Source: Myxococcales bacterium
GTDB lineage: Bacteria > Myxococcota_A > Polyangia > Polyangiales > GCA-016699535
NCBI GenBank assembly: GCA_020633325.1
Contig: JACKDX010000003.1
Coordinates: forward strand, 22,583 to 86,582
Length of the DNA stretch: 64,000 bases
Direction of reading: 5' to 3'
Shown: piece by piece, positions 9,153 to 18,577 of the stretch
Layout of the letters: every line of letters begins with the position of its first letter
How positions within the stretch are numbered: position 1 is the stretch's first letter
Position numbers and translations under genes: made by a program
Notes under the pieces: model-generated
What the model saw: the letters and a program-made list of their open reading frames with translations, nothing else
Told to the model about the DNA's origin: nothing
Databases searched by the model: none

Positions 9153-11600
9153 ATGGCAGCGAAGGTGCGAGTATACGAAATAGCTAAAGAGCTCGATGTC
9201 GATAACCGCGAGCTGGTTAACCGCGTGGCGTCGTTGGGAATTCCTGTCCGTAACCACATGAGCGTCCTAGATGCCGCGGATGTGGAGCGGGTCAAACGCG
9301 CCTTCGAGAAAGGTAAAGGCCACAAGGTTATCGAAGAGCGGATCCGTCCTACCGTCGTAAGGCGAAGGGCTGTGGCGAAGAGCGAAGAGCCCGCCGCTGC
9401 AGTTATGGAGGAATCTGCTTCGGCTCCGGCTAAGAGCGAGGCGCCTGAACGGTCCTCGCGCCCCGAGGTTGCGGATTCCTTGGGTGCATCGTCCGAGGCT
9501 TCCGTCACAGAGAGCAGCGTTCCTGCACCAGTCAGCAGCGGGCATAAAGCATCGACGCCCGCATCGGTTCGGCTCGGACATGTCAATCTGCCCCCGGGTG
9601 TGATTGCGCGCGGCAGTGCCGCAGCTCCGAGTGCCCTGCCTCCTTCTGCGAATGCCGTCTCAAGGATCGTGTCACAGAACGCCCCGGCAAATCGCGTGAG
9701 CGACGGACCGCGCCGGAGGGAGCTGGGACGTGCAGCGCTCGGACCAAGTGGACGGCAGGCGCAGGGGGGACGCCCTATGCGCCGCAAGCAGGCAGCCGGC
9801 AAGAAGGGACAAAAGACCGAGATAACGACGCCCAGCGCACAAAAGCGGGTCATTCGTATCGAAGGAGAAGTCGGGCTTCAGCCATTGGCGTCGCGCATGA
9901 GCTTAAAGTCCACCGACCTACTGATGAAACTCATGCAACTTGGCATGACCAACGTGAACATCAACACGACTTTGGACACCGACACCGCCAAGATCATCGC
10001 CAATGAATTTGGCTACGAGGTCGAAAACGTCGCCAAGAGTGAGACCGATTTGATCACCGAGGCTCGCGGAGCGTTCAGGGATCAAGAGCAGGACTGGGTA
10101 AGCCGCTCGCCCGTGATCACGATCATGGGACATGTCGATCATGGAAAGACTTCATTGCTTGACAAGATTCGAGCCACTGACGTGGCGGCGCGCGAGGCCG
10201 GCGGTATCACGCAACACATCGGTGCTTATCGAGTAGAAACGAAGCATGGCAAAGTGGTGTTTTTGGATACGCCGGGCCATGAGGCCTTTACAGCGATGCG
10301 GGCGCGCGGAGCTCAGGCGACAGACATCGTTATTTTGGTATGTGCCGCTGACGATGGCGTGATGCCGCAGACACGAGAGGCGGCCAATCACGCCAAAGAC
10401 GCTGAGGTGCCCATCGTCGTAGCCATCAACAAGATGGATCGCCCGGATGCTCGTCCGGACGTGATCAAAAATGAACTTGCGGCTGAGGGTTTGCAGCCAG
10501 AAGATTGGGGAGGCGAGGTGCAGTACGTCGAAGTCTCCGCCAAAACCGGCGCGGGTCTCGACCAACTTCTCGACTCGGTTTTGCTTCAGGCAGAAATGCT
10601 GGACCTCAAAGCGAACCCTGGCGTACCTGCCCATGGCACGGTCCTCGAGGCGTATCTTGATCGAGGGCGGGGTCCGGTGGCCAACGTCTTGGTTCAGAAC
10701 GGGACGCTGCGTGCGGGGGATGTTGTGGTCGTCGGCAACGCCTGGGGCAAAGTTCGCGCAATGACAGACGATCGCGGCAAGTCTGTTGCTGAAGCCGGAC
10801 CCGCGACGCCGGTCGAGGTATTGGGACTCTCGGAAATGCCCAACGCGGGGGACGCCTTGCACGTGGTGACCAACAGCAAGAAGGCACAGGAGATTGCAGA
10901 CGCTCGCAAGCAACAGTCAGTCAGCAAGGCCCCGGTGGCCAAGATTGGGCTCGACAAGCTGCACGAGATGATGCTGAGCGGAGATGCATTGGAGCTCAAG
11001 TTGGTCGTTAAGGCCGATGTTCAGGGTTCGATCGAGGCACTCGAGAAGGCGCTCACCGACCTTTCATCCGAAAAAGTGAAAGTTAACGTCATTCACACCG
11101 GCGTGGGCGGCATCACGGAAAACGACGTAATCTTGGCGAGTGCCTCAAACGCAATCGTCGTAGGCTTCAACGTGCGTCCTGCGGGTAATGCTGGGCAAAC
11201 CGCCAAAAAAGAGAACGTCGATGTGCGGCTCTACAGCATCATTTACGAAGCCGTCGATGAAGTGAAAAAGGCGATGACCGGCTTGCTGAAGCCCACCTTC
11301 ACCGAGAAGTCGCTGGGCCGCGCCGAAGTGCGACAAACCTTTGGTATCCCAAAAATTGGTACGATTGCGGGATGCTTTGTCCTTGAGGGCAAGATGTCGC
11401 GCGGCGCAAAAATCCGTGTCACCCGTGATTCAGTAAATGTGTGGGAGGGCCAGATGCGGTCGCTGCGTCGCTTTAAGGACGACGCCAAAGAAGTGGCGGC
11501 AGGATACGAATGCGGCATTGGTCTTGAAGGCTTCAACGACGTCAAAGCCGGTGACATTTTGGAATGTTACGAGATGCAAGAGGTAGCCGGCACCCTGTGA
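9153..11600 (+). CDS. infB: Translation initiation factor IF-2
   Basis: 815 residues. This GTPase brings initiator tRNA to the 30S subunit and promotes subunit joining. The N-terminal IF2 domain (KVRVYEIAKELDVDNRELV) is followed by a long low-complexity Ala/Ser/Pro/Arg linker, a second N domain (~230-300), the G domain with GHVDHGKTSLLD, DTPGHEAF and NKMD, and beta-barrel domains II and IV. A strong GAGGAGAGG ribosome site precedes the ATG at 9153. The 72 bases after nusA contain no small gene, so the ylxR and L7Ae-like genes found here in Firmicutes are absent. The 3' end overlaps the rbfA start as GTGA. Confidence 0.97.
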   Translation: MAAKVRVYEIAKELDVDNRELVNRVASLGIPVRNHMSVLDAADVERVKRAFEKGKGHKVIEERIRPTVVRRRAVAKSEEPAAAVMEESASAPAKSEAPERSSRPEVADSLGASSEASVTESSVPAPVSSGHKASTPASVRLGHVNLPPGVIARGSAAAPSALPPSANAVSRIVSQNAPANRVSDGPRRRELGRAALGPSGRQAQGGRPMRRKQAAGKKGQKTEITTPSAQKRVIRIEGEVGLQPLASRMSLKSTDLLMKLMQLGMTNVNINTTLDTDTAKIIANEFGYEVENVAKSETDLITEARGAFRDQEQDWVSRSPVITIMGHVDHGKTSLLDKIRATDVAAREAGGITQHIGAYRVETKHGKVVFLDTPGHEAFTAMRARGAQATDIVILVCAADDGVMPQTREAANHAKDAEVPIVVAINKMDRPDARPDVIKNELAAEGLQPEDWGGEVQYVEVSAKTGAGLDQLLDSVLLQAEMLDLKANPGVPAHGTVLEAYLDRGRGPVANVLVQNGTLRAGDVVVVGNAWGKVRAMTDDRGKSVAEAGPATPVEVLGLSEMPNAGDALHVVTNSKKAQEIADARKQQSVSKAPVAKIGLDKLHEMMLSGDALELKLVVKADVQGSIEALEKALTDLSSEKVKVNVIHTGVGGITENDVILASASNAIVVGFNVRPAGNAGQTAKKENVDVRLYSIIYEAVDEVKKAMTGLLKPTFTEKSLGRAEVRQTFGIPKIGTIAGCFVLEGKMSRGAKIRVTRDSVNVWEGQMRSLRRFKDDAKEVAAGYECGIGLEGFNDVKAGDILECYEMQEVAGTL

Positions 11601-11983
11601 GCGCGAGGGAGCCCAGCAATCGAACCGAACGCGTTGCCGAACGTGTGCGCGAAGAGCTCATGCGGCTGTTGCTCAATGGCGAGATCCGCGATCCCGGTGC
11701 TCAAGGCGTGTACGTCTCCGCCGTCCAAATGACGTCGGATCTGAAGCTGGCGAAAATATACGTTCGCGCCGACCCGGCGGCGCCACTGCCCAGGGCTCAA
11801 AAAGAGATATTACGGGCCCTTATGCGTGCCTCGGGATTTTTGCGCTCTACATTGGCCGAGCGACTGGGTCTGCGCTACGCACCGGCGCTGAAATTTTATC
11901 CAGATGAGCATGCCGACCGCGTCGAGCGTGTTGAGCGAATTTTTGAGAACATGCATGACCCTGACCGGGATCCCGCTGCCTAG
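11597..11983 (+). CDS. rbfA: Ribosome-binding factor A
   Basis: 128 residues with a KH-like fold; required for 16S rRNA 5'-end maturation. The GTG at 11597 overlaps the infB stop as GTGA, giving tight coupling; upstream in-frame codons would lie inside infB. The family pattern is clear: RTERVAERVREELMRLL, then DPGAQGVYVSAVQMTSDLKLAKIYVR, then ASGFLRSTLAERLGLRYAPALKF. The C-terminus overlaps the truB start by 29 bases. Confidence 0.93.
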   Translation: MSAREPSNRTERVAERVREELMRLLLNGEIRDPGAQGVYVSAVQMTSDLKLAKIYVRADPAAPLPRAQKEILRALMRASGFLRSTLAERLGLRYAPALKFYPDEHADRVERVERIFENMHDPDRDPAA

Positions 11984-12932
11984 CTGCATTCTGCTTGTCG
12001 ACAAGTCCGCTGGGATGACCTCTCACGATGTTGTTCGGAAGCTCCGACGTCTGCTCGGCATCAAGCGGATCGGGCATGCGGGCACGCTGGATCCCATGGC
12101 AACGGGGCTTCTAATCATGGGGATAGGGCAGGGGACGAAGCTTTTGCCCTATCTCATGGCGCATAAGAAAACCTATCAAGCGCAAGTGCGGCTGGGAATG
12201 GAAACCGACACGCTCGATTCAGAAGGCGAGCCCGTGCAACACGGTCCGGTTCCGCCCCTAAGCACTCGTAGGATCGCCGAGGTGCTGGCCTCGTTTACCG
12301 GCAAAATATCCCAAGAACCTCCGGTATTTAGTGCTCTTAAACGAGATGGAGTCGCGCTTTATAAACGCGCACGACGGGGTGAGAAAATAGAGGTCTCATC
12401 GCGGGAGGTCGAGGCGTTCGCGCTCGCAGCGCGCCTATTGGATCCGAGCACGTTGGAATGCGAGTTGGTGGTAGGCCAGGGGTTTTATGTCAGATCATTT
12501 GCGCGGGACATCGGCCGAGCCCTTGGGACCTTCGGGCATCTTGCTATGCTCCGTCGCACACGCAGCGGCATTTTCGACGTATCTCAGGCATTGAATCTGC
12601 GCGCATTGGAAGCGGATGCGGCAGCTTGGACTTCCGCGAAGGCAGCGCTTACGGCACGTACGATCGCTTTGGGTGCAGCATGCGCGGGCCTAGCGGAGGT
12701 CGTCTTGAGCGGGCAGGGCGTGTTGGATGCTCAGCATGGCAAGTTGTTGGGCATGGAGGCGTGTCAGGAAGGGTCATGGGGCGAGATTCCCGAGCATGTC
12801 CCATTGGCTCTCTTCGGGCCCGGCCGAGCGCTCGTAGCGATAGCCGAGCGCAAGGCAAATTGTATCAAAGTTAGACGCGGGTTTAGCCCAGAAGCATTGG
12901 CTGGACTGAAGCAGGGCACCGTTAGCTTTTGA
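11955..12932 (+). CDS. truB: tRNA pseudouridine-55 synthase TruB
   Basis: 325 residues, making the universal pseudouridine 55 of the tRNA T-loop. Signature segments: ILLVDKSAGMTSHDVV at the N-terminus, GHAGTLDPMATGLL with the catalytic aspartate, and the KKTYQAQVRLGMETDTLDSEG strand region. GQGFYVRSFARDIG lies in the RNA-binding part, and a C-terminal PUA-like domain follows. ATG 11955 is chosen because family N-termini begin a few residues before the ILLVDK motif; the open frame extends 17 codons further into rbfA. It is the last gene of the operon and converges, with an 11-base overlap, on the EAL gene. Confidence 0.93.
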   Translation: MTLTGIPLPSCILLVDKSAGMTSHDVVRKLRRLLGIKRIGHAGTLDPMATGLLIMGIGQGTKLLPYLMAHKKTYQAQVRLGMETDTLDSEGEPVQHGPVPPLSTRRIAEVLASFTGKISQEPPVFSALKRDGVALYKRARRGEKIEVSSREVEAFALAARLLDPSTLECELVVGQGFYVRSFARDIGRALGTFGHLAMLRRTRSGIFDVSQALNLRALEADAAAWTSAKAALTARTIALGAACAGLAEVVLSGQGVLDAQHGKLLGMEACQEGSWGEIPEHVPLALFGPGRALVAIAERKANCIKVRRGFSPEALAGLKQGTVSF

Positions 12933-13662
12933 CGCTGGGGCGCTTGGGCACGAGGGAAGAGTTTACGCGAGGCAGTGGATAGCCCGGGCGCGCCAAGAAG
13001 TAGCCCTGCGCGAACCTTGCGCCAGTATCGATGACAGCATGGAGCTCATCTGCTGTTTCAATCCCCTCAGCGACCACGTGTGCGCCCATATCTTGGCACA
13101 GGCTCACGAGCGAGCGCACAAGGTTAAACAGGCGATTGGTATGCGTAAGACCGGTGATCAAAGAGCGATCGAGCTTCACTACCTCGGGTGACAAGTCGGC
13201 AATGTAGCGAAGGTTGGAGTACCCAGCTCCCAAGTCGTCCACAGCGACCTGCACACCCTTGCCCCTTATCTCTCTCAGCATGCCATGACAGAAGGCGAAG
13301 TGTGTGATGGGCACTGATTCGGTGATTTCGAGATAGACGGGAGATTCATGTAGAAATATTGGGTCATCGGGCCGCACCAACCACCCCTCGTCAAGCTCGT
13401 TGGGATGGATATTCAGAAACAATGGCCAACCCGAACACGAGCGTACCGCCATCTCACGAATTTTTCGGCCGAGCTCGCCGCATCGGTGCTCTTTGATGGC
13501 TTCGGCAAAAAGGGCGTGCGGATTGGCCAGGCGGCTGTCTTTGCACCGTACGAGCGCTTCGTACGCAAACACTTTACCGGTCGGCAGCTCCACGATGGGT
13601 TGAAACACTACGTGCAGCTGGTTCAAGCGGATGACGCCATCGAGCAAGGTCGGGGTGGACAT
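12922..13662 (-). CDS. Stand-alone EAL-domain cyclic-di-GMP phosphodiesterase
   Basis: 246 residues containing a single EAL domain with no sensor, GGDEF or receiver domain attached. The catalytic set looks complete: YEALVR (EAL glutamate), FLNIHPNEL (asparagine), YLEITES (glutamate), VDDLGAGYSN (DD pair), VKLDRSL (lysine), VAEGIET (glutamate) and AQGYFLARP (glutamine). This predicts hydrolysis of cyclic di-GMP to pGpG. It lies 25 bases downstream of the sulfatase-HEAT gene on the same strand, so co-transcription is likely and that gene's product may be part of its regulation. Activity is inferred from residue conservation only. Confidence 0.9.
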   Translation of the reverse strand: MSTPTLLDGVIRLNQLHVVFQPIVELPTGKVFAYEALVRCKDSRLANPHALFAEAIKEHRCGELGRKIREMAVRSCSGWPLFLNIHPNELDEGWLVRPDDPIFLHESPVYLEITESVPITHFAFCHGMLREIRGKGVQVAVDDLGAGYSNLRYIADLSPEVVKLDRSLITGLTHTNRLFNLVRSLVSLCQDMGAHVVAEGIETADELHAVIDTGARFAQGYFLARPGYPLPRVNSSLVPKRPSVKS

Positions 13663-13687
13663 GCCCCTTCAGTGTAGCAGCCTCCGT

Positions 13688-16600
13688 CTAATGAGGCAGG
13701 AATAACGCGTGATCGATGCCCAGCCGGGCATCTTCGGGGGTCACGCGGACAGCGAGGGCATTATTCCCGGGTCGCAATTTTTCTATGGGCACCGTCCACC
13801 GCACCTCTTTCCATGCGTGGTCGACCGAAGCGGGCTTGAGAAGGTAAGACCCGATGCGAAGCGTAAGCGTGCATGGCGAACTGGCATCGAGACGGCGCGC
13901 ACGCAGAACAAGAGTTATCGATTTCGACGCCTGAAAGAGAGCATTCGATAACGGCAATGAGAGAGAGAAGTTAGGCTTCGCGGTATCGCACGAGGTTCGT
14001 TGGCTGAACTGCCAGTCGTCGTAGAACGGCATGGTGTGGCAGCGCGCGAAGGGAGGGTCAGACCAAGCGGGTTTGTCCATGTCAGCGCCGCCGATCAACC
14101 CGCGAGAGAGCGCCCCTAACCGTACCAAACTCTCCGTCGCGTTGGCCAAGGATGGCTCTTTCTGAGCGGCTTTCAGCAAAGGCGCAAGGGCTTCTGGTGC
14201 GTGCAGCAGTCCAAGCGCTCTGACGATGTTGTCGCGAATACTAGCGCTGTGCTCGTTGGCGAGCCGCTCAAGCAAAGGCTCAAGCGCCCGGCGGTCGCCG
14301 AGATACCCAAGAGCGATGGCCACAAACGATCGTAGCTGCACGTTCGGCAACAGATCGATCAGCGGCTCGACGGCTTGCCGGTCACGTAGTCGTCCTAGCC
14401 AACGGATTGTCTCGATACGCTCGGAGTCCCGAGAGGTCGAATCGAGCCCCTCAATGAGCGCAGGGACCGCGGCACGCTCACGTAAGCGTCCCAAAGCAAT
14501 CGCGGCACGCGCGCGCACATCAGGGTCCTCTTCGCGCGAAAGCAGCCTCAGCAGGGCGCCTCGCGCTTGGGGTTGATACAAACGGCCGAGGGCGATGGCC
14601 GCTTCTTGGGCCACGCTGGGATCGTGATCAGCCATTGCTTTGCGCAAGCTGGGCACTGCACGATTGTCCGCCAAGGTACCCAGTAACTGGGCGGCATCGC
14701 GACGCCTCTCTTTTGGCAGCGATTTGCGCTGAAGGATTTCGATCAAGACTGGAAGTGACTCCCGGTTTCCCAACCGCCCCCTTGCCAGCGCCAACTCATA
14801 AGGATCAGTCGAGGCGTGTTCCCCGGGAGGCTTGGTGACTGCATCCAGCCAAGCGTGGATTTCCCCGCGCAAATCGACGACACGAGCGCGCTCAGTGTCG
14901 GCGAGGTTACGCCGTTCGCGCGGATCGTGGACTAAGTTGTATAATTCATGGGCATTGTAGCGTAAGTCCGCAATGAGCTTGTAGGGCCACCGTACCACCA
15001 TGTGCTGATAACTGACCGCGGAGAATACGGGATGGACGGCGCGTTCGCGCCCCTCGGCCAAGGGGCGCATGTCCATGCCCCGCATGGTCGAGGGAATTGA
15101 GAACCCGACCAGATTGATGAGCGTGGGAGACAGGTCAATAAGTTCCACGGGCACTCCGATACGGCGTGGGGCCGCACCGGGCACGTGCACAATCAAAGGC
15201 ACGCGCACCTGTTCATCATACAGGGTGGAACCATGGTAAACTCCACCATGATCCCGGAATTCCTCACCGTGGTCGGCGGTTAGCACAACGATGACCTGTC
15301 TCGAAAAGCGTTTTGTCGCGTGATCGATCAAACGTTTGACCGCAGTATCGACCTCAAGAATCTCACTGTCATAGCGTGCCGAATCGGCTGTCCCAAACGT
15401 AGTCGCTTGATACGGCTCATGGACGTCGAAGTAGTGCGCCCAAAGGAGGCTTGGTGGCTCGCCTGCTTCAACAACGCGATCGATCTCTTCCATGACGCGC
15501 GTACTTAGTGCCTCCGCCTCCCTGACTTCATGATCATGGAGTTTGAAACCAAACGCATTGTCCTGGTAGAGCGCAAGACGCTGTCCTTGCGTGTGAAAGA
15601 TGCCAAGCGTGTAAAATGCGGCAGTGCGGTAACCCGCCTGTGCGAGCCGTGACGCCAGCGTTGCCTCTGGCAGGGGACGGCCGAGGTCCGCAACCAGATA
15701 CAAATACTCTGAGGTCATTAACGAGGCGATGGCGAAACTTGAGTGGGGTGTCTGCGTATACGCGCGCTCGAAGACCCAAGAGGACTTTGCCAAGTCATCG
15801 ATGTACGGGGAGGTCGGGCGCGAATAACCATATGTTCCCAGATGGTCTGGGCGAAGCGCGTCTACGGTGATCAGCAAAATGTGCGCAGCAGGAACAACGG
15901 TAAGTCCCAACCCCTGTCCTTGATGCGAAGTTAAGCGCCCGCGGGCAGCCTGCGCGCGCCTGGCCGCATATGCGTATTCATTATTCATGCGGCGATCGCT
16001 CAAGGCGGGCCCTATGAGCTTCATGAGGGTGCGAGAGGAGGCGGCACGCGGATCTAAAAGTGCGGCTCGCGCATTCTCATTGTGAGGCAAACTCACCATG
16101 AAACCGAGCAAAAGTGCGACTGGTAGCGCCCCCCACATCGCGAGGTGGCACTTCGAGAGACATCGGGTCGGGAGGCGGGCGCGCGGATGAAAAAGGGCGC
16201 ACCATGCAGCCAAGCCACCCAGCAAAAACGCCACCCCGCTCAGCGAGTGATGGAGGTACCCGTACAAATTCGGCAAGACGTACTGATTTGACTTACACAC
16301 GGCAGTTTGCACGCCAATCACAAAGAGCGCAGTCCACATCGCTCGCGCACGGGGTCCGCGATGTGCCCAATCGGCCAGCTGTCGCCCCACAACGATTGCC
16401 GCTTGCGCCAATGCGGTGAGGATGAGCGCGCTAAGTCCCATCCAGAGTTCGCGTTGGGGGATTTTCGACATCTTCCCCCCTGTAAACAATAGGTAACCAG
16501 TAATGGATGCCCAAGGAGCCACCAGCAACAATAAGGGCGCAGACCAGAGCCATCGCTCACACCACGCGGCACGCTGAGGGAGAAGGCGCCAAACCAGCCA

Positions 16601-16831
16601 CCGCCCCGTTCGTAAGAGCACACTGCCGAAGACACCGAGCGCTAGCCCGAGTAACGCTCCCATGCCTCCATTGAGCGCCACGACCCGCCAAAGAAATCCC
16701 AAGCGATCTTGCCAGGCGTAGAGCCAAAACCCCATGGCCAGCCCGTCCTGTAGCGCGTTCAACCAGCCGGCGAGCGTGCCGAGCACCAAGCCGTACATCA
16801 CAGGGATACGAACCGTGGAGAATGCCAACAT
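13688..16831 (-). CDS. Membrane sulfatase-family protein fused to HEAT repeats
   Basis: 1047 residues with an unusual order of parts. Residues 1-~240 carry about six hydrophobic segments. Residues ~310-640 are an alkaline-phosphatase/sulfatase-fold domain (ILLITVDALRPDHLGTYGY, VVLTADHGEEFRDHGGVYH, YDEQVRVPLIVHVPG). Residues ~665-890 are PBS-lyase-type HEAT repeats (repeated LGRLRDRQAVEPLI-like units), followed by a C-terminal beta-rich domain of ~110 residues. At the site where sulfatases carry CxPxR, the sequence reads AYTQTPHSSFAIASLM, so a threonine or serine would be the nucleophile. That argues for a phosphoryl/phosphoglycerol-transferase or hydrolase role rather than a formylglycine sulfatase. 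The EAL gene follows at 25 bases. Confidence 0.85.
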   Translation of the reverse strand: MLAFSTVRIPVMYGLVLGTLAGWLNALQDGLAMGFWLYAWQDRLGFLWRVVALNGGMGALLGLALGVFGSVLLRTGRWLVWRLLPQRAAWCERWLWSAPLLLLVAPWASITGYLLFTGGKMSKIPQRELWMGLSALILTALAQAAIVVGRQLADWAHRGPRARAMWTALFVIGVQTAVCKSNQYVLPNLYGYLHHSLSGVAFLLGGLAAWCALFHPRARLPTRCLSKCHLAMWGALPVALLLGFMVSLPHNENARAALLDPRAASSRTLMKLIGPALSDRRMNNEYAYAARRAQAARGRLTSHQGQGLGLTVVPAAHILLITVDALRPDHLGTYGYSRPTSPYIDDLAKSSWVFERAYTQTPHSSFAIASLMTSEYLYLVADLGRPLPEATLASRLAQAGYRTAAFYTLGIFHTQGQRLALYQDNAFGFKLHDHEVREAEALSTRVMEEIDRVVEAGEPPSLLWAHYFDVHEPYQATTFGTADSARYDSEILEVDTAVKRLIDHATKRFSRQVIVVLTADHGEEFRDHGGVYHGSTLYDEQVRVPLIVHVPGAAPRRIGVPVELIDLSPTLINLVGFSIPSTMRGMDMRPLAEGRERAVHPVFSAVSYQHMVVRWPYKLIADLRYNAHELYNLVHDPRERRNLADTERARVVDLRGEIHAWLDAVTKPPGEHASTDPYELALARGRLGNRESLPVLIEILQRKSLPKERRRDAAQLLGTLADNRAVPSLRKAMADHDPSVAQEAAIALGRLYQPQARGALLRLLSREEDPDVRARAAIALGRLRERAAVPALIEGLDSTSRDSERIETIRWLGRLRDRQAVEPLIDLLPNVQLRSFVAIALGYLGDRRALEPLLERLANEHSASIRDNIVRALGLLHAPEALAPLLKAAQKEPSLANATESLVRLGALSRGLIGGADMDKPAWSDPPFARCHTMPFYDDWQFSQRTSCDTAKPNFSLSLPLSNALFQASKSITLVLRARRLDASSPCTLTLRIGSYLLKPASVDHAWKEVRWTVPIEKLRPGNNALAVRVTPEDARLGIDHALFLPH

Positions 16832-16862
16832 CTGTCGTCAATCAATGCCAAGTGCAGGGAGG

Positions 16863-16934
16863 AGGCGCCGACCGGATTCGAACCGGTGAATAATGGTTTT
16901 GCAAACCACTGCCTTACCACTTGGCTACGGCGCC
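16863..16934 (-). tRNA. tRNA-Cys (GCA)
   Basis: Reading the minus strand: acceptor GGCGCCG paired with CGGCGCC, D-arm GCC..GGC, anticodon stem GTGGT/ACCAT (one G-U) with loop TTGCAAA giving anticodon GCA, and T-arm ACCGG-TTCGAAT-CCGGT. The discriminator is U, as expected for tRNA-Cys. CCA is not encoded (CCT follows), so the end must be added by nucleotidyltransferase. Confidence 0.95.
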
Positions 16935-17056
16935 ATTGTGCCACAAGCGTGGCTTAACTAGCGCATCCGTTCGTCCAACACCAGCCCTCGCAGAAGAGGG
17001 AAATCGCATGGCAGCCGGGTAGCCATCGCCCTCAAAAAGTGTCATAATTCGCCCCC

Positions 17057-17911
17057 ATGACGTCAACTCAGCAGGAAATCGAAGTCGGCTACGATATCTC
17101 CAACGAATTCTTCCGTCTGTGGCTGGATGAGCAGATGCACTATACGTCGGCCAGCTATCTGACAGGAGAGGAAACGCTGGAGCAAGCTCAGCTTCAAAAG
17201 TGCAAGATTTTATACGATTATGCGGAGATGTCGCCGGATAAACTCGTCCTCGACATTGGTTGCGGCTGGGGTGCTAATCTAGAGTATCACGTCATGCGAG
17301 GGACGAAACGCGCGCATGGCATCACGCTTTCCACCGCTCAGATTGAGGAGATCGAGGGGCGCAAGCTTCCTGGGGTATCGGCAATTCTATGTGACTATAA
17401 GGATTATGCGCCGACGGAAAAATACGATGCATTGCAGTCCATTGAGATGATTGACCATCTGTGTTCGCCTGAGCAGGCCAGCGAGGGTCTCGCCGTGGAC
17501 CTGTATCGGGCATACTTTCGCAAGTGTGCGCAATGGGTGAAGCCCGGGGCGCATTTCGGTTTCCAAGCTATTTTGCGAAACCGTGTGCCGCGCAGCCGCA
17601 AGGATCTAGAGGATTTGGCGTTCACGGCCGACGTTATTTTTCCAGGCGGGCTCAACCCGCGGCTTGAGGAGCTCATTTGCGCGGTATCCCCCTATTGGGA
17701 GGTCGTAGAGATGCGCACCCAGCGGGAGAGCTACGGTCGAACAACCGGCGAATGGCTCAAGCGCATGCAGGCACATGAAGCAACCATTCGCGAGCGCTGG
17801 GGCGATAAAGTGTACGACGATTACGACCGCTATTTGAGCACCTGCGTGCGCGCCTTTGCCAACCATTGGTCGAGCGATGTGCAAATGAAACTTCGGCAGA
17901 TACGAGACTAA
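17057..17911 (+). CDS. Cyclopropane-fatty-acid-synthase-like SAM methyltransferase
   Basis: 284 residues of class I SAM-dependent methyltransferase in the CFA synthase/mycolic acid cyclopropane synthase superfamily. It begins with the family opening GYDISNEFFRLWLDEQMHYTSASY, then the SAM loop KLVLDIGCGWGANLEYH, the GITLSTAQ segment and IEMIDHL in place of the usual MxEHV motif. At 284 residues it is shorter than E. coli CFA synthase (382) and lacks its N-terminal domain. The next gene, a CAP-domain lipoprotein, starts directly after its stop codon, so the two are co-transcribed. The substrate is unknown: a lipid is likely by family, but related enzymes methylate small molecules. Confidence 0.8.
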   Translation: MTSTQQEIEVGYDISNEFFRLWLDEQMHYTSASYLTGEETLEQAQLQKCKILYDYAEMSPDKLVLDIGCGWGANLEYHVMRGTKRAHGITLSTAQIEEIEGRKLPGVSAILCDYKDYAPTEKYDALQSIEMIDHLCSPEQASEGLAVDLYRAYFRKCAQWVKPGAHFGFQAILRNRVPRSRKDLEDLAFTADVIFPGGLNPRLEELICAVSPYWEVVEMRTQRESYGRTTGEWLKRMQAHEATIRERWGDKVYDDYDRYLSTCVRAFANHWSSDVQMKLRQIRD

Positions 17912-18520
17912 ATGCGACGCTTTCGGTTGCTCCTGAATTCGAGCATCATCGTGTATATGCTAGCGGGTTGCGACAACGGAAAGCCAACGCACAGCGGGCC
18001 CGATGGTTCGCTCGACACAAGTGAGCTGGACGTTCTTTATGATGCTACCGACGACAATGTCGCCGACTGCAGCCACGGGCCCTTGGCGTTACCAGTGCCG
18101 GATTGTATGCCAACGCCCCGGCTTCCCACCGAGGATAAAGCACAGGACTGTGTCGATCGCATCAACCAGTTTCGTGCGCAATGTCAATGCCTTCCGCCAC
18201 TCGAGCGGTGGACAGCGGGGGAGCCCTGCGCAAATAAGCAAGCCGAGTACGACGTGACCCACGGTGCGCATGCGGGTTGGAAGAATGCAGACTTGTGTAG
18301 CTCGGGTGCCATGGCTCAAAACGAGTGTCCGGGCTTCGGGTCAACAGAACAGGTTATAGGTTCGTGTTTTCAGCAAATGTGGGACGAAGGTCCAGGTGAA
18401 CCTTACTTAGAGCATGGACACTATAGAAACATGACCGATAGCGAGTATACAGGGGTGGCATGCGGTTTTTTCATCACCACTGAGGGCCCCGTATGGGCTG
18501 TACAGAATTTTTACAAATAG
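17912..18520 (+). CDS. CAP/SCP-domain lipoprotein
   Basis: 202 residues. The N-terminus MRRFRLLLNSSIIVYMLAGC is a lipoprotein signal with lipobox LAGC, so it is probably anchored to a membrane facing the periplasm or surface. After a ~40-residue Asp/Ser/Thr-rich linker, residues ~75-202 match the CAP (SCP/PR-1) fold: CVDRINQFRAQCQCLPPLERW, NKQAEYDVTHGAHAGW, CFQQMWDEGPG, HYRNMTDSEYTGVACGFF and a closing AVQNFYK. The histidines and acidic residues of the CAP cavity are visible. The many cysteines suggest disulfides. It begins at the base after the methyltransferase stop. Function is unknown; bacterial CAP proteins are associated with lipid or wall binding. Confidence 0.8.
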   Translation: MRRFRLLLNSSIIVYMLAGCDNGKPTHSGPDGSLDTSELDVLYDATDDNVADCSHGPLALPVPDCMPTPRLPTEDKAQDCVDRINQFRAQCQCLPPLERWTAGEPCANKQAEYDVTHGAHAGWKNADLCSSGAMAQNECPGFGSTEQVIGSCFQQMWDEGPGEPYLEHGHYRNMTDSEYTGVACGFFITTEGPVWAVQNFYK

Positions 18521-18577
18521 CCGCTTCTTGTGCGCCGAGAGTTCTAAAATCGCGCAAAATGTGATAGAAGTGTCCCC

